In this document: positions 25,046 to 36,874 of the stretch, piece by piece | How positions within the stretch are numbered: the stretch's first letter is position 1 | How the letters are laid out: each line of letters starts with the position of its first letter | Source: Calliphora vicina | Lineage: Eukaryota > Arthropoda > Insecta > Diptera > Calliphoridae | Direction: 5' to 3' | Assembly (NCBI RefSeq): GCF_958450345.1 | Contig: NC_088784.1 | Coordinates: 40,300,278 to 40,364,277, forward strand | Length of the DNA: 64,000 bases | The notes under the pieces: model-generated | Database searches by the model: none | The model's input: only the letters and a program-made list of their open reading frames with translations | What the model was told of the DNA's origin: nothing | Made by a program: the position numbers and the translations under genes

Positions 25046-25507
25046 ACTAAAACTTTGTAATGATTACTTTCAAAGTATTTATTATTTAAAAAATATAAAA
25101 TTACAGAAGTTACCAATTACTTATTTTTATAGTGTGCAGTAGAATGCTAAAGACCAGTATATTATATAATAATAACTGATGCATACTCGATTAATTAAAT
25201 TAGTCTTCAGTTTCCCGGCAAAGATTGAAAATCTTGATATAAACATAGTTTGTAAACAACCGTTTAAAATTAAATAAATTTTTTCGAAGTACATATGTAT
25301 ATGGATTTTTAGCAACTTCGAATTCTCTGAAATTCAGAGTATACATTCTACTCACTTCAAGACGTATAAACTCGAAACTCCAACTCCAACAACTAAATTA
25401 GGTCATTTACTTCTCAGAACTAACATATTAACCATTTTTGAAATATGATGTACGCATATTGAACAAAATTAACATACTATTTTTAAAACGAATTAAATTT
25501 GTAAACA

Positions 25508-25600
25508 AGGAAGAGTACTATATTCGGCCGTACCGAGTCTTAAATACCATCCACCTAAATGTGATGAGAAATATAGGAATTACATTAGTATAAGGATCCT
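25508..25600 (+). repeat. Dispersed repeat family A, 5' fragment
   Basis: AGTACTATATTCGGCCGTAC and CGAGTCTTAAATACC resemble the first 50-60 bp of family A (GAGTGCTATATTCGGCTGTG). The rest is absent. Confidence 0.5.
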
Positions 25601-25651
25601 ATTATGTATGAGGATTGAGAAAATGTCATTGAAATACTCTTAAATAAATAT

Positions 25652-26140
25652 ATTGTTACGAAATTGTACTTGAATTCAAATATAACGATTTTAAGGGCTG
25701 ATTTAAAAGTAGCACAATGCTTTCAAATAAGAGTGCTGTAATAGCAAACTGTAACATATCTGTCGGCATTATTAAATAAAAGCTTTCAGTTTATTTGATC
25801 GTAAGTTGGCAACGCTGTATTCGAATATTCAGTTAAAGAACATTGTAGAAAGTACACCACAGATGGCGTATGTATTAGTAAGATCTAGAATATTCGAATT
25901 TTGACAGTTAAAGAACAATCTAGAGTGCAGATGGCTGTGTTATAAATAGTGGCAGAGGTTGCAGTCGTGAGTCAGTTTATCAGAGACGCTATTCAAATAA
26001 ACATCAACTGAGTGCCTTAAAGTGTGTGTGTTGTGTTTTTCAAGTAAATTCGTGTACATTATAAATTGTGTCTGTATTTCTTAGAATTTACAAACGTGTA
26101 TAAAAAACATTGAGTGACTATTTAATTCCATGATAAAAAT
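25652..26140 (+). repeat. LTR-like repeat family F, copy 1 (possible solo LTR)
   Basis: TGTTACGAAATTGTACTTGA opens the repeat. A core-promoter-like TATAAATAGTGGCAGAGG (from 25940) is followed by GTTGCAGTCGTGAGT, then AATAAACATCAACTGAGTG near 25997. This order (promoter, then poly(A) signal) is typical of retrotransposon LTRs. Copy 2 is at 51814..52194. The 3' boundary is uncertain because another inverted-repeat element begins at 26142. Confidence 0.6.
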
Positions 26141-26141
26141 A

Positions 26142-27140
26142 TAGAAGGTAGTTTCAATCCAATTTTTTTTTTTTTAAATAAGGTTTTTTGAAGTTTCCTT
26201 TTTTTGTGAGCATTATAAAAAGCGTTGCCACATTCCAAAAAATGATTAAGATTTTCGAGAATTTTTTACAAAAAATGTGTAATTTAATTTATTATTTAAA
26301 TAAAAATGTATTATGTTGTGTTGGGAGTTATTGATTCAATTCCTAACGTTCGATTACTTATTAAAACACGTTGACTATTTTTATATGTATGCATTTTCTT
26401 CATTTTTTTTATTACTATGTAAATATTTTATATCTTTTAAATGGAGGTTTAATTATAAGAGACAAGTAGCACACGGAAGAATGTATTTTCAAGATCTAGC
26501 CGAGCACTCTCAGAAAATATAAAAAGTCTTTGAAATCGGATGGAAAACAAAAAATGGCACGCGTTTAACAAATTTACATGTCGAAGGTGCCCTACTTTGG
26601 GTCCCATAGCGCCGCCATTGAAGTATTTGTGGGGTTCATTTTCAAATCTTAAACTCGAATATTCCTTGGGTACGCCGTTTAGAAATACGAGATTTATTTT
26701 CAAATAATTTCGATTCTACTCCAGTGTGCATAGTTAATGGATTATGATCGGTAATAATCGGTGATATATATGCCAAAATATGTTTACATCATAAATAGTA
26801 TTTTAAAGTTACCTTGTGTTCATTGGGACAGCATTCATATCCAATCTCACACGCTTTGTTTAAACTGAAATATTACTTTTAACTAAATGCTCGGAGCACA
26901 CCATTGGCTGTTTTGGCAAATCTTCTTCGCAAGCTTTACATACATCCATAAACTGTTGTTGTTGTTGGGTTAATATTTTTTCTATTTTTTTAATAATTTT
27001 CAAATTAATGAAAATTATGTATTCCCAAAGAGAAAATTTGAAATTGATATGGCATTACTATTTTAACGAAAACGTCAAAATCCTTAAGCATGTCAGACGT
27101 AGAATTTTAAAAAATAAAGAGAGAATGAAACTACCTTCTA
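26142..27140. mobile_element. Inverted-repeat element (about 1 kb) carrying gene-like minus-strand fragments
   Basis: TAGAAGGTAGTTTCA at 26142 and its complement TGAAACTACCTTCTA ending at 27140 form short TIRs. The inside (26570..26950) is higher in GC than its surroundings. On the minus strand it gives short protein-like stretches (NEPHKYFNGGAMGPK; ITDHNPLTMHTGVESK; KACEIGYECCPNEHK followed by a donor-like GTAAC), broken by stops and frame changes. I do not recognise the protein. Either a gene fragment was captured, or a decayed transposase remains. Confidence 0.45.
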
Positions 27141-27633
27141 TTTTTCTACTATGTTTAATTCTGTTGTTGTTGTACATTTGAATAAATAAAGAGTTGTTAC
27201 CATTTTCAAACTACTAAACGGCTATTATTTGCAATCAAAAGTATCCGGTTTATTTAAAGGAAATAAACTAACGTTGGTTAGTTAAAGGTTAAAACGTAAA
27301 AGTATGTTTTTCATACCACTAGGTCATTATCCAGAAAAATTGTATCCATTTTATTTACCAACAACATTTTTTCGCATTTGTTTTATTTGTCATCATCAAA
27401 TACGTAAATGTAACCCCAAATTTTAAGCCTCCTATCCTCACCATCCCATTTTTTAATCGCACTTTTAGTTGTACATATTAGCAATATCCATATAATTCAA
27501 GTGCCGATTGAATTTCAAACAGAAGGAAATGGCTCTACCGATTTGTATGATATTATATGTATGTTTGGTAAATATGAAAATAGGTCGTAAAGTTTATTTC
27601 ATTTCGCTAGAATCAAAATATTCACTAGAAATA

Positions 27634-27670
27634 ATATGTATGGCGGAACAACGTTTGTCGGGAGAGCTAG
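27634..27670 (+). mobile_element. Helitron-like 3' end motif, second copy
   Basis: GGCGGAACAACGTTTGTCGG then GAGAGCTAG|T, matching the end at 1235..1267. The rest of the upstream sequence is too diverged to align by eye. Confidence 0.35.
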
Positions 27671-27875
27671 TAATAACATAAAATGTGTTTATATTCATAA
27701 ATAAATTTAAATTCGGACATTTATAAAAACATGAAAATTAAAAATTGTTATACATATTCAAAAATTATCAGAATTAAGTCTCACAACCATAATTGCCAAC
27801 AAATTCTCTTCAAATAAATTGTACCGCAAATATCCAAGAATCAATATTAATGCTGAAAACGACCATTCTACACTT

Positions 27876-28015
27876 ACTTCCAGCTAATTTCTGTATCCAC
27901 GGAATTAATATTTTTTTATTATTCCAATACTCAAAAAGATCTTCGTCAATATCTAGCCGTTTTTCTCTATAATTATCCTTTTCGTAAAAAGCTTTGCGAG
28001 TGTTGTCATTCATCT
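27876..28015 (-). pseudogene. Possible hAT transposase C-terminal (dimerisation) fragment
   Basis: A short minus-strand frame from an ATG near 28015 reads DIDEDLFEYWNNKK and IPWIQKLA. This resembles the D-[P/L]-L-E-[W/Y]-W...P.L.KLA pattern of the hAT C-terminal dimerisation domain. It is isolated: the ERVFS-type remainder does not follow. An alternative is the first exon of an unrecognised host gene, since AGTAAGTG after the motif could be a donor. Confidence 0.3.
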
Positions 28016-28099
28016 CATATTCAAAAATTAACGTCTGTTTATGCAAAAACAAACTTGACAGCTAGTCAACAGTGTTGAAAAACGAAATTAATTCAATTT

Positions 28100-28999
28100 A
28101 GTAATTTATTGTAATTCGATAGTTATAAAGTATATTTTACAATTGGTGAATTTGTTTTGGTAAAAAATACAGAAATACTTAAATAACTGTTACTTATATA
28201 AGTTTCGATAATTAATATCTTGTTCCAAATTTTTTTTTCTCAACTCACAAAACGCAGTTAACGCATTAATCTATCTTACTTGATTGTTCAATTCAATTTC
28301 TCATTCAAATTGGCGTTTCAATTTTCATTCAAGAAAACAGCTGATTACAGCTATAAATTGTTGTTTGAATATTTTGAACTCATCAGAGTTAATCGGCAGA
28401 ATCTGGTTCAAAATCACTAGCGATTTAAAAATGTTTGAGAATTTTGTTTAAAAACAGCAAATAATAAATTTTTTAATTGTAAAATAAGAAATTCCATATT
28501 CAAAAAGTAATCAAAATTGCAATAATTGTTAGTTAGTTTTACTAACATGAGCTGTAAAACTCAACATAATTTATTTTTATTTTATTAAATACAAAGAAGA
28601 ACTTCCAACATAATATTGCAAATAAGACAAGATCCATAATAAAACATATTATTCAAAAATGTTAGCAGCTCCAGGGTTAATCAATGTTTAGTAATTTATT
28701 AAATTTGCCGGTTATATTTGCAGCTGGCAATGCTGAAGCTATTGTGATTTATTCAGTTTATGTTTTGATGCTATTGTGAATACTAAAAACGAAAACAAAG
28801 CTCGCAATATTGCAAATATGTATTAAATACTTAACTCGTGTGCAAAAATATGTTGTAACTATCAATAATGTTAATAATATTGTATTAAATATACATTTAA
28901 TTTGATCGAAAGGTTCCCAGTTTATTACAATAGCTTTGGCTTGGCAACCCTTAAAAGGTATTAATGCAATTGGACATCTGTCAAAACCAAAAGGAACAA
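28100..28999. other. Intergenic AT-rich DNA upstream of the RNF25-like gene
   Basis: No repeat or open frame supported. Confidence 0.5.
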
Positions 29000-29154
29000 A
29001 TTGTTGTTGTTATTGCATTTCTTGTACAAACTTCATTAATAAAAAGTGGAAGGAGTCGTTTACAATCGATTTTTTGATGCAAGTAGAAAGTAAAGTAAGA
29101 AAAAATCTTTAAATTTACAAATTTTAAAAAAATCTCCATATTTAAGAAACCAGA
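29000..29154 (+). promoter_or_regulatory. Presumed promoter / 5' UTR of the RNF25-like gene
   Basis: Short stretch directly upstream of the first ATG. It holds no open frame and no convincing TATA box. The 5' end is inferred only from gene position; the transcription start cannot be fixed from sequence. Confidence 0.35.
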
Positions 29155-31601
29155 ATGGATGCGTAAGTAAAGAAATTGCTACTGTAGCCAAAAGAAATCA
29201 ATTCAATTGAAATTTATATGCCACACAGATTATTGGATGAGATAGAGTCTTTGGAAGCTATTTTAATGGACGATGTGCTTATAGAGCGAAATTCAGAAAG
29301 GTATGAAATTTATTATAGAAATTGATTAAACTCTAAAAAAAATTGTGTTCTTAGTATTCCAATATTAATTGAAACCACGATTTTTCCGGTTGTCGGCGAG
29401 GACTCAGAACAGCAATATGTATGCGTTACTTTGCAAGTGATACCAACTGCAGGCTATCCGGAAGTTAGTCCCGAATATAAGCTAGTGCGTCCACGTGGGT
29501 TAGATGATACACGTATGGCAGAAATAAAAGCCGCAATTGAAAGTAAACTAAATGAGTCGATAGGATTCCCGGTGGTGTTTGATTTGATTGAAGTTGTGCG
29601 TGAACACTTGACAGGCAGCAATTTGCCAAGTGGCCAGTGTGTGGTGTGTTTGTATGGGTTTTGTGATGGCGATGAATTTACACGCACGGAATGCTTCCAC
29701 TACTTGCATAGTTATTGTTTAGCACGCCATTTGAATGCGATGCGTCGCAACTACCAAGATGAATATAATAAATTACCAGCTTGGCAACAGAAAACGGCTA
29801 AACCATTTCAAGCATATTGTCCAGTATGCCGTGAAAATATTAAGGATGAAACTGATAGCTTGCACTGTGCCATGCCACCATCTGATTTGCAAAATGCTCC
29901 AGATTTTCAACCCACCCCCGAGTTGAGAGAACTGCAACAACGAATGTCTTCATTATTCGTACATCAGAAGAGTCGTGGTGCCATTATAGATTCTGAAGCT
30001 GAAGTTGGTGCTGTTTTGTCAATTGAAACAGAAGCCGAAATTCGTCGTCGACTAAATCGTAAACAGCAAGAAGAAACAGCTATTGCTGAAACTACAGAGA
30101 GTGGTGGCAATAATTACACTTCAAATTTTGTTGAGCTTAGTGGTGGCAGTAGCAGTGGTTCTGCTACACCTGAAGCAGGATCTATAGCTGAACAACAACT
30201 ACAGAAGGTATGTGTGTTTCTATTTTTCTTGTTTTGCTGCAAATTGGTTTTAGTCTATAATAAAAAAATATATATTTATGCTTTTTAAGCCTCAAAGACA
30301 TAAATTGATCTCTGTTACACAGCACAGATTTGTCTAATTTTGTTACCATTATATTTCACAATAGAGATCCTATTTCCCGAACTTTTTCCAATCTCGGGAA
30401 ATAGTAATAACATCTTTTTATTGTCGAGAATATTTTAATACAAAATTTATCCAAAAACCAGTACAATTTTTCAAATAATCGGCCAAAATCTAATATATCA
30501 GTATTTATATACTTAGAAGTTTTATTGTTAAGCATCTTAACACTTTTCTAGTGTGGTAACTGAATTTATTGTTAATAGATTAAATATATGATATTTACAA
30601 TAAATCCTGAACAATGAAATTTGTTGATAACGGCATTGGCAGGGTAGAAAATGCATTCCAATTGTCAATTGTCTAAAGTACATTTTCAATGTATTATTTT
30701 AACTATTACATATTAAAATTGAACTCAGTTCAAAATAAATTTAATTCTACTATGATTTGCTTAATTTTAGTTAGGGAGACAAAAATTTGGTTATTTAAAT
30801 CGGATTTCTGATATATCCACTAATTTTCTGTTGTTAGGCCGTGTGTGAAATGAAATGGTTCTGCTGTGTGAAATGATAACTTTTTTGCATCCTACAAACT
30901 AAATTTATAAAATATAAAAACTCAAACATCTACAGCCCAATAAAAAAATAATTTCAATAAAATTTATTGAAATAAAACTATTGTTTTAATTATCCTATTT
31001 GCTTTATACATCCGATCGACCTTACTGTTCCAGACTTTAACGAAATTTTCAAGGTTTTTGCGACCGGTATAGGTTAGCAAACTATATTTGGATTTGTGAG
31101 GGATACAAATGAAAATATTTATAAAAACAGAATTAACACTGTTCATTTTTAATTATATGTTCCAATTTTTATGTGATTTAAGTATTTTTCTTTCCTTCTA
31201 GACTTCTTTATTAAACATTTATATTTAATTTGTATTATGTACTCCTTTAGGATTCGATTGGTGCAAATATTAAAACTGCATTTGCACCGGTTGTTCAACA
31301 TACACAGCGCGATGATCCAACTAATAACAATTATCAGCATCAGAGCGGAAGTGGCAGACGTCATCATTTCCGTGGCGGTCGTCGTCATCACCATCATCAT
31401 CACAATCAGCACCAGTCTGAACGTGATCGAGAACGATTTCAACACAATCACATTCCCTCGGCCACAACGGCTTCCTCCTCGTCGTCATCGACAGCTGGAG
31501 CAGCGAATACATCATCTAGTCATTCCAGTGGTTCGCAGTCAATGCAAATAAATCAAAAACAAGCAAAGGCCCATGCAGCCGGTCATAGTCATAACAGGTG
31601 A
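29155..31601 (+). CDS. RNF25: RNF25-like RING E3 ubiquitin-protein ligase (RWD + RING), 4 coding exons
   Basis: Coding exons are 29155..29162, 29229..29300, 29355..30207 and 31251..31601, giving 427 aa. All introns are GT..AG and phases agree. The start ATG precedes only eight coding bases; exon 2 opens with LDEIESLEAI, a typical RWD beginning. The RWD domain spans about residues 1-115. The RING follows with C122, C125, C140, H142, H145, C148, C182 and C185, including CVVCLYGF and CPVCRENI, which are RNF25 hallmarks. GAIIDSEAE at about 235-243 matches the conserved segment after the RING in RNF25. The tail (312-427) is rich in His, Arg and Ser. RNF25 (AO7) proteins are cytosolic E3 ligases that work with UBCH5-type E2 enzymes; in mammals they are linked to NF-kB signalling and ubiquitination of collided ribosomes. 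The last codons lie on a possible donor (CAG|GTGACG at 31597), so an extra downstream exon in some transcripts cannot be excluded. Confidence 0.93.
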
Positions 31602-32303
31602 CGATGGCCTCTCTACAAATATATAATATATTTACACAAGATGCTGCTACTGCTGCCATTGCTGCTACCCTCCTCTCTCTAACCATTATTACAACTAATT
31701 TCCTAATAAATTATTATCCTTTCGTTCCTTCTTTTTACTCAAACTTCTTTGCCTCTTTGTTAAAACATAATCAATCAATCATTAAGAATTATGAATTAAA
31801 TGACAATATCTATATTTCTTTTATTTTTTTGTTATTGTATGTATTTATTCAAGTTATTTTATAATCAGAAATATTTATTTATTATTTAATATTTTTATAT
31901 ATGTTTTACTTTACTTTAGTTTTGTTTTTATTTTATGTATTTAGAAAACTAGTTTAATTTTAAGTGAAAATCGCACACACCGTAATAAGACTCATTATTG
32001 AATACACTCTACAATACTACTAAATACAACAATTTTGAAACACTATCTGTTTTGAATTTTATATTATTTAGAATGAAATATTTAGCAATAATTGTATATG
32101 AATATGGACACTATAATTTTAAATTAATTTATTTTATTTAAATTTCTATTTACTGAGTATCAGTTGTTTTGTTTTTAACTTTATTTTTATAATATCAAAA
32201 AGGTAGTCAGCACTTGAAAAGTGTAGCATCATCTTGTTGTCTTCGAATTTGCAAAATAAAATTAAATGATATTAAGTAACAACAACATGAAACATAAAAT
32301 AAA
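31602..32303 (+). other. Presumed 3' UTR of the RNF25-like gene with candidate poly(A) signals
   Basis: AT-rich DNA after the TGA at 31599..31601. AATAAA hexamers at 32255..32260 and 32298..32303 are reasonable polyadenylation signals. The open frame at 31598..31864 overlaps the stop codon, is low in complexity and is not considered a gene. Confidence 0.45.
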
Positions 32304-33310
32304 GTGAATATTATAAAAAAGGAACAAACATATGGACTTGATTTGTATACAGGTGTTGGAAACTGTTTTGTGCTTTCATTTTTCATTTTTCATCGCTTAT
32401 TCCTAAACTGAATTTAGATTTTATCCCTAAAGTAGCTGATAATTACGTATGATTGATATTGATGCCATACCTGTCATCCAAATAGAGTAGTTTTGCACAA
32501 CACAGTATTCCTAGTCATTTTAAATTATACTTAAATAATAATTATGAATGTATCGAGTACACATACATTCATAAATAAATAAAAAAGAAATATAATTGAT
32601 ATGCATGTAGAGATGACATAAAATATTTGAACATTTCAATCAATTAAATACGAAAATATTTCCCTAATTAATTCTATACTAAATCGATGAATGTAGTACA
32701 TCTAAATTATTGTGTCAAAATAATAAATACTTAAATATATGAATTAACAAAGTTTGCTGTGGTTTTAATTTGGAAGAATTTTATAGTAATTATACAGTCG
32801 GACCGAATATTCGGTCTCGATAGGACACAAAATTATATATACATATAGAAAAAAAGATAAATTAGTAAATTTGAAAGAAGAAATACGCTTTGAATATAAT
32901 AAAATGTCTAAGCATCCATTAAAAACTGTTCCGTCAAAAATAAAAAACAAGATTATTAATGATTTCACAATGTGAAGTGTGTTCTGAGGGCACCTAAAAA
33001 TGAGCTGAAACATGGTCTAAATTAAAATATGTAAAATTTTTTGGAAATTTAAAAGTGTCGGTTTAGGCCTGAAAAAACGGATTCTGTCGGACTTCATACA
33101 CGTTACATTAAATAATAATGGAAAGTATTGAATTCTTAGTGAATATCGACATGTAGTACTTCATTCATTGATGGGTCCCAAAGACATCGCGGTTTAAAAA
33201 TAACACTATACAACAAAATCAAATTTTTTCCAAAATTACAAGGTCCGACCAATAAATTTTGATAGAGGAGACAAAAAAAAACTTTCGGCGTTTTGAAAGT
33301 TTACATCTGA
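32304..33310. other. Intergenic AT-rich DNA
   Basis: Contains a short perfect palindrome GGACCGAATATTCGGTC at about 32801..32817. Otherwise nothing recognised. Confidence 0.5.
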
Positions 33311-33314
33311 ATTT
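33311..33314. repeat. Target-site duplication ATTT (left); partner at 40048..40051
   Basis: Direct 4-bp repeat immediately outside both LTRs, the size usual for Ty3/gypsy integrases. Confidence 0.8.
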
Positions 33315-33638
33315 TATAAGAGAAGAAAATCAAAAGTTGTTTTATTTTTATACCACTTTGCTCGAGCTAAATTACAGCTCAGAGTTGGTAATGCAAAGTG
33401 TGTCCATTTATTAAAATTTTATTGATTATATACTAAATTAATGCTTACATTGCATTTTAACCTAAAGTGGAGAATGTAGCAGTTGGACTGAACATTGAAC
33501 GCAAGAATCACATAAAAATTAAGTAACGATTAGTACAACACACAAAGTGTTTACTGTTTTGTCGTTTCTGTAATATGATATTAATTCTTTTGCATTTCAA
33601 TATTCTGTCGGTATAGTTGACATATGGTTTATGCTACA
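33315..33638 (-). repeat. 3' LTR of the gypsy element
   Basis: On the minus strand it begins TGTAGCATAAACCATATGTC and ends CTTCTCTTATA. Constant offset of 6409 bp to the 5' LTR over all 324 positions means no indels. Confidence 0.93.
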
Positions 33639-33648
33639 CCTCCCTTTT
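33639..33648 (-). other. Polypurine tract
   Basis: AAAAGGGAGG on the minus strand directly before the 3' LTR, the position expected for plus-strand priming. Confidence 0.8.
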
Positions 33649-33798
33649 ACGGAAGAATGTTCATACAGTTTTTAAGTGTATGGACATTCTTTAACAAATG
33701 GTTACAATAACCTTAATATTAAATTTTATTACAAAATATATGTCTTATAAGTAATATAAAATATGTCTACGTAGACTTTATAATGGAAAATTTTAATT

Positions 33799-34068
33799 CT
33801 ATTCATTGTTAAAAATCTTAAGTCTATTCTTATGAACTATTTGCTCTTTGTTATTTTTCTTATCTATTATTGTTACATTATTTCTTAAATCTATATTTTT
33901 AATTTCAAAAGGTCCTTTATATTGTGGATCTAATTTATGACCTGCTTCATTTTTAACTAAAACTAAATCTCCTATTTTAAATGTATAATCTAACAATGTC
34001 TTATCATAATTTAATTTCTGTTTTAACTTATACCTATCAATTAGTTCTCGGGGCCTCTTATGTGCCAC
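33799..34068 (-). pseudogene. Integrase C-terminal part (gypsy)
   Basis: 89 aa frame with RYKLKQKLNYDK, FKIGDLVLVKNEAGHKLDPQ and YKGPFEI, the usual C-terminal GPY-type region of Ty3/gypsy integrase. It is out of frame with the integrase core upstream. The break lies near 34140, where a small indel turns the core frame into a stop; the residues between remain readable in the other frame. Confidence 0.85.
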
Positions 34069-34138
34069 TTCTAATCTATATCTAACTTCCTTAGCATAAT
34101 CTTCTACATTATATACAGGAGCTATTGATTGAACCTCA

Positions 34139-35257
34139 TTAAATTGTTGAAACCCAAACTAACTCATAAGGACAGTAGTCATGTACAGTAGATGGCGTAG
34201 TATTAAAACAATAAGTGAAATACTTGAGCCATTCATCCCAATCGCTTTTGTCAACGGATATGTATGATCTTACATATTCGTTGAAGGTTCTATGACTTCT
34301 TTCCACAGTTCCTAGTGTCTGATGATGATAAGCAGTCGATGTAATATTCTCTATTTTTAAAAGGTTACACAATTCATTAAGTACTGAGTTTTTGTACTCT
34401 GTACCCATGTCCGTAATGAACGTCTTCATCGGACCATAAGTAAGAATAAAATGTTCAAATATAGCTTTCGCAACTGATTTTGCGCTTTTATCTTGTATGG
34501 GTACCGTTACAAGATATTTTGTCATGTCACATATTATTGTGACAGCATAAGAATTTCCGTTATAAGATTTTGGTAGTGGACCTATAGTATCCACTATTAC
34601 CGTATCAAATGGTTTAGTCGGTGTGTTTGTCAAAGTCAATGGCATTTTTGTGTGTTTTGTAATTTTAGCCGACTGGCATTTTTTACACATCTTCCAGAAA
34701 TAATATCTTTTTATTTTATTAAGAGTTCTTGAAACACCAGAATGTCCTCCTTCTGCTGGATCATCGTGGTATCGTTTCATTATCTCTGTTATTAATTTGG
34801 CACTTGTTACGTGGATCACCTCATTAAGTAGCGCTACTTTTAATAATTTTAATAATTTATTGCCCATTTCTTTAAATTCATTAATAGAGATAAATTCGAA
34901 AATTTTCTCACTAGGTGCCACTTGTAATTTATTAATGTTTAGTTTACCGGCCACTTCTTCGAGCCTTGGGAAAAATTGTCCAAAGTCAAATTTTCCATTA
35001 ATAAACAATTCATTCATTTGTATACATGCTAATGTAGATTTGCCACGTTTAATATAAAACTTTTGTGGGGTAATCTTTAGCTTACAAAATTTTCTGACGT
35101 CAGAATTCATAATTGGTACAAATATATTGGGCTTCTCATTTTCATTTTCTAAATGCCGTTTGTTTATTGTAACTGGAGACTTTTTAAGTGACTCTTTTGC
35201 CATTGATCGTGTGTTTATTTTGTATATATTGTTATTTTCATTGTTTATTTTTTTCAA
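34139..35257 (-). pseudogene. RNase H end plus integrase zinc-binding and catalytic core (gypsy pol)
   Basis: 372 aa frame. The zinc-binding part has H164, H172, C191 and C194 (HDDPAEGGHSG..CKKC), with a shortened loop before the cysteines. The catalytic D,D35E triad is D223 (VDTIGPL), D283 (FITDMGTEY) and E319 (GTVERSH). Upstream in the same frame (to about 35306) is NYVADALSRI, the characteristic RNase H ending. The integrase joins viral-like cDNA to host DNA. The frame ends prematurely near 34139 through a frameshift, so a full integrase is not made. Confidence 0.92.
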
Positions 35258-35305
35258 GTCATTTATGGATATACGTGATAATGCATCAGCAACATAATTA
35301 TCTTT

Positions 35306-35632
35306 TCATTGGTATTTAAAATCCTAATAAAGGCATTGTCAGATTTAACCAACGTGTTAGCTTTAAATACACCTTCTTGGGGCTCCTGATTTGGAACAAT
35401 TTATTTCTTGTTCAGCATGAGTGAATCTTACTTGACGAATCACCTTTGCTCTGGCAGGCAACGTAATATCGCTGTAAGCACTTATAATTGGTACTTCTAT
35501 CTGCTGTGGAAAATTTTCAGGTCTTAAAATAAAACAATCCTGGTCTTGGCTGAATTCAAGAACGCAGTTATATTTTTTAATGAAATCCATTTCTATAATA
35601 TCGTCGCATGGTATGGTGAATTCATCTCTCAC
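35306..35632 (-). pseudogene. Protease end / pre-RT linker fragment (gypsy pol), frameshifted
   Basis: IEMDFIKKYNCVLEF is the protease C-terminal part. PARAKVIRQVRF and, after a frame change near 35390, EGVFKANTLVKSDNAF and LNTNEK form the linker that precedes reverse transcriptase in this group. Directly after this, near 35306, the sequence changes to RNase H-end residues. The entire reverse transcriptase and most of RNase H (normally well over 1 kb) are therefore deleted. Confidence 0.8.
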
Positions 35633-35902
35633 AACGTGAAAGTTATGAGGTATTAAAAACTACTTGTATCTTAGATAAAAAAAAACTTAGATAAAAAAAA
35701 AACATCGTACCAGAGATCTAATTTTGCCTTCACCTATTCCACTTAATTTTGTTATATATTTAGTATTTAATTTTTTAAAGTCATATTGGTGTTTTAGCAA
35801 GGATATATCTGCACTAGCAATGTTAATAATTCTTTAGTTTGATTAATCTGTAGTCTTATGAAAATGCTAAAGTTGAGGTTAAGATTGTACACTATTCTGA
35901 TC

Positions 35903-36370
35903 CTAGGGAGCGTTCGGGTTTTCCGAATCGCTATCAGATAGATTGGCTGCTCTTACATAACTTCCGCGGTTGTTAGCACGTCGCCATCTATTTCTGTTGC
36001 TGTCATTAGTATTATTTCCGTTACTATTCGGATTTTTAAAGTCATTGTTGGCATAAAAGTTATTGTTATTTCTGTTATAGTCTCTTCTCCTATCATAATT
36101 ATTCTGTCTTTGGCCATAGTATAGTATGGCATTCTGCTGACCTGTTGCCTCGGTACAGCTATTTACAAACTTACTGACAGCTTCATTCATGCTGTTAAAC
36201 TGTCCTGCTTCCATGATAAGTTTAACTTTATCAATGGTGCAGTTTTTAGCAAGTGCCTTTACGGCAACCTGTGTAGAATATTTACTTGCCAATTCGCATG
36301 ACAAACCGTTCAATATGTATGCATTTTCTAATGATCTTGTAAGATTTACTATTTCTGTACAAATATGCAT
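35903..36370 (-). pseudogene. Gag C-terminal part (gypsy)
   Basis: 155 aa. The helical part (ICTEIVNLTRSLENAYILNG) is followed by an Asn/Arg-rich tail (NNYDRRRDYNRNNNNFYAN) and an acidic end LSDSDSENP. It has no CCHC knuckle; basic Asn-rich tails replace it in some gypsy Gags. The N-terminal part is missing, presumably lost at or near the DNA transposon insertion. Confidence 0.65.
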
Positions 36371-36874
36371 TTTTTATCCTTTCTAATCTATTTCAAAGGA
36401 CCTTAAAATTTTTTTTTTTTTTTACTTAATTAGACTTAATAAGAACTATGTAATTAATTTCTATTTCTTAAAAATTATTTATTATATATTATAGTTTACA
36501 TTTTATTTTTTCTATATTTTTATGGTTAAATTTTTGTCAAATGGCGGTTAACGCCTACTGACCCTATACGTGCAAATGGATGCACAGTAGTTTTTTTTTA
36601 AATTTATTATATGGGGCATTTCACGTCAAGTGAACCAACTTTTGAAATCGATGTCTTCCGATCGCGATGAAATTTGCACCAATGTTAGTTCTATTGGATA
36701 GTAATTCGGACACCATTTTTCAACAAGATCGGTCAAGAACAAAATTTGACATTTTGGCCAAACAGGTGTTTTTTTTATCCATATAACTTATTACCTATTG
36801 TTCTTAGCAAAATGTGTCCCAAATAGTTTAGATAGCTATTTATGCAATCTTTCGAAAAAAAATATTAAAAAAAT

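Noticed and set aside
31149..31551. Frames on both strands of 64-104 aa
   Set aside because: They overlap RNF25 exon 4 (31251..31601) in wrong frames; the correct frame joins exon 3 in phase 0.
32797..33262. Possible TIR element with GGTCCGAC/GTCGGACC ends
   Set aside because: Only about 8 bp match in inverted orientation around 32797 and 33243; too short to support.
33639..33798. Possible envelope gene downstream of integrase (errantivirus-like)
   Set aside because: Only about 160 bp separate the integrase C-terminus from the polypurine tract, so no third gene is present.
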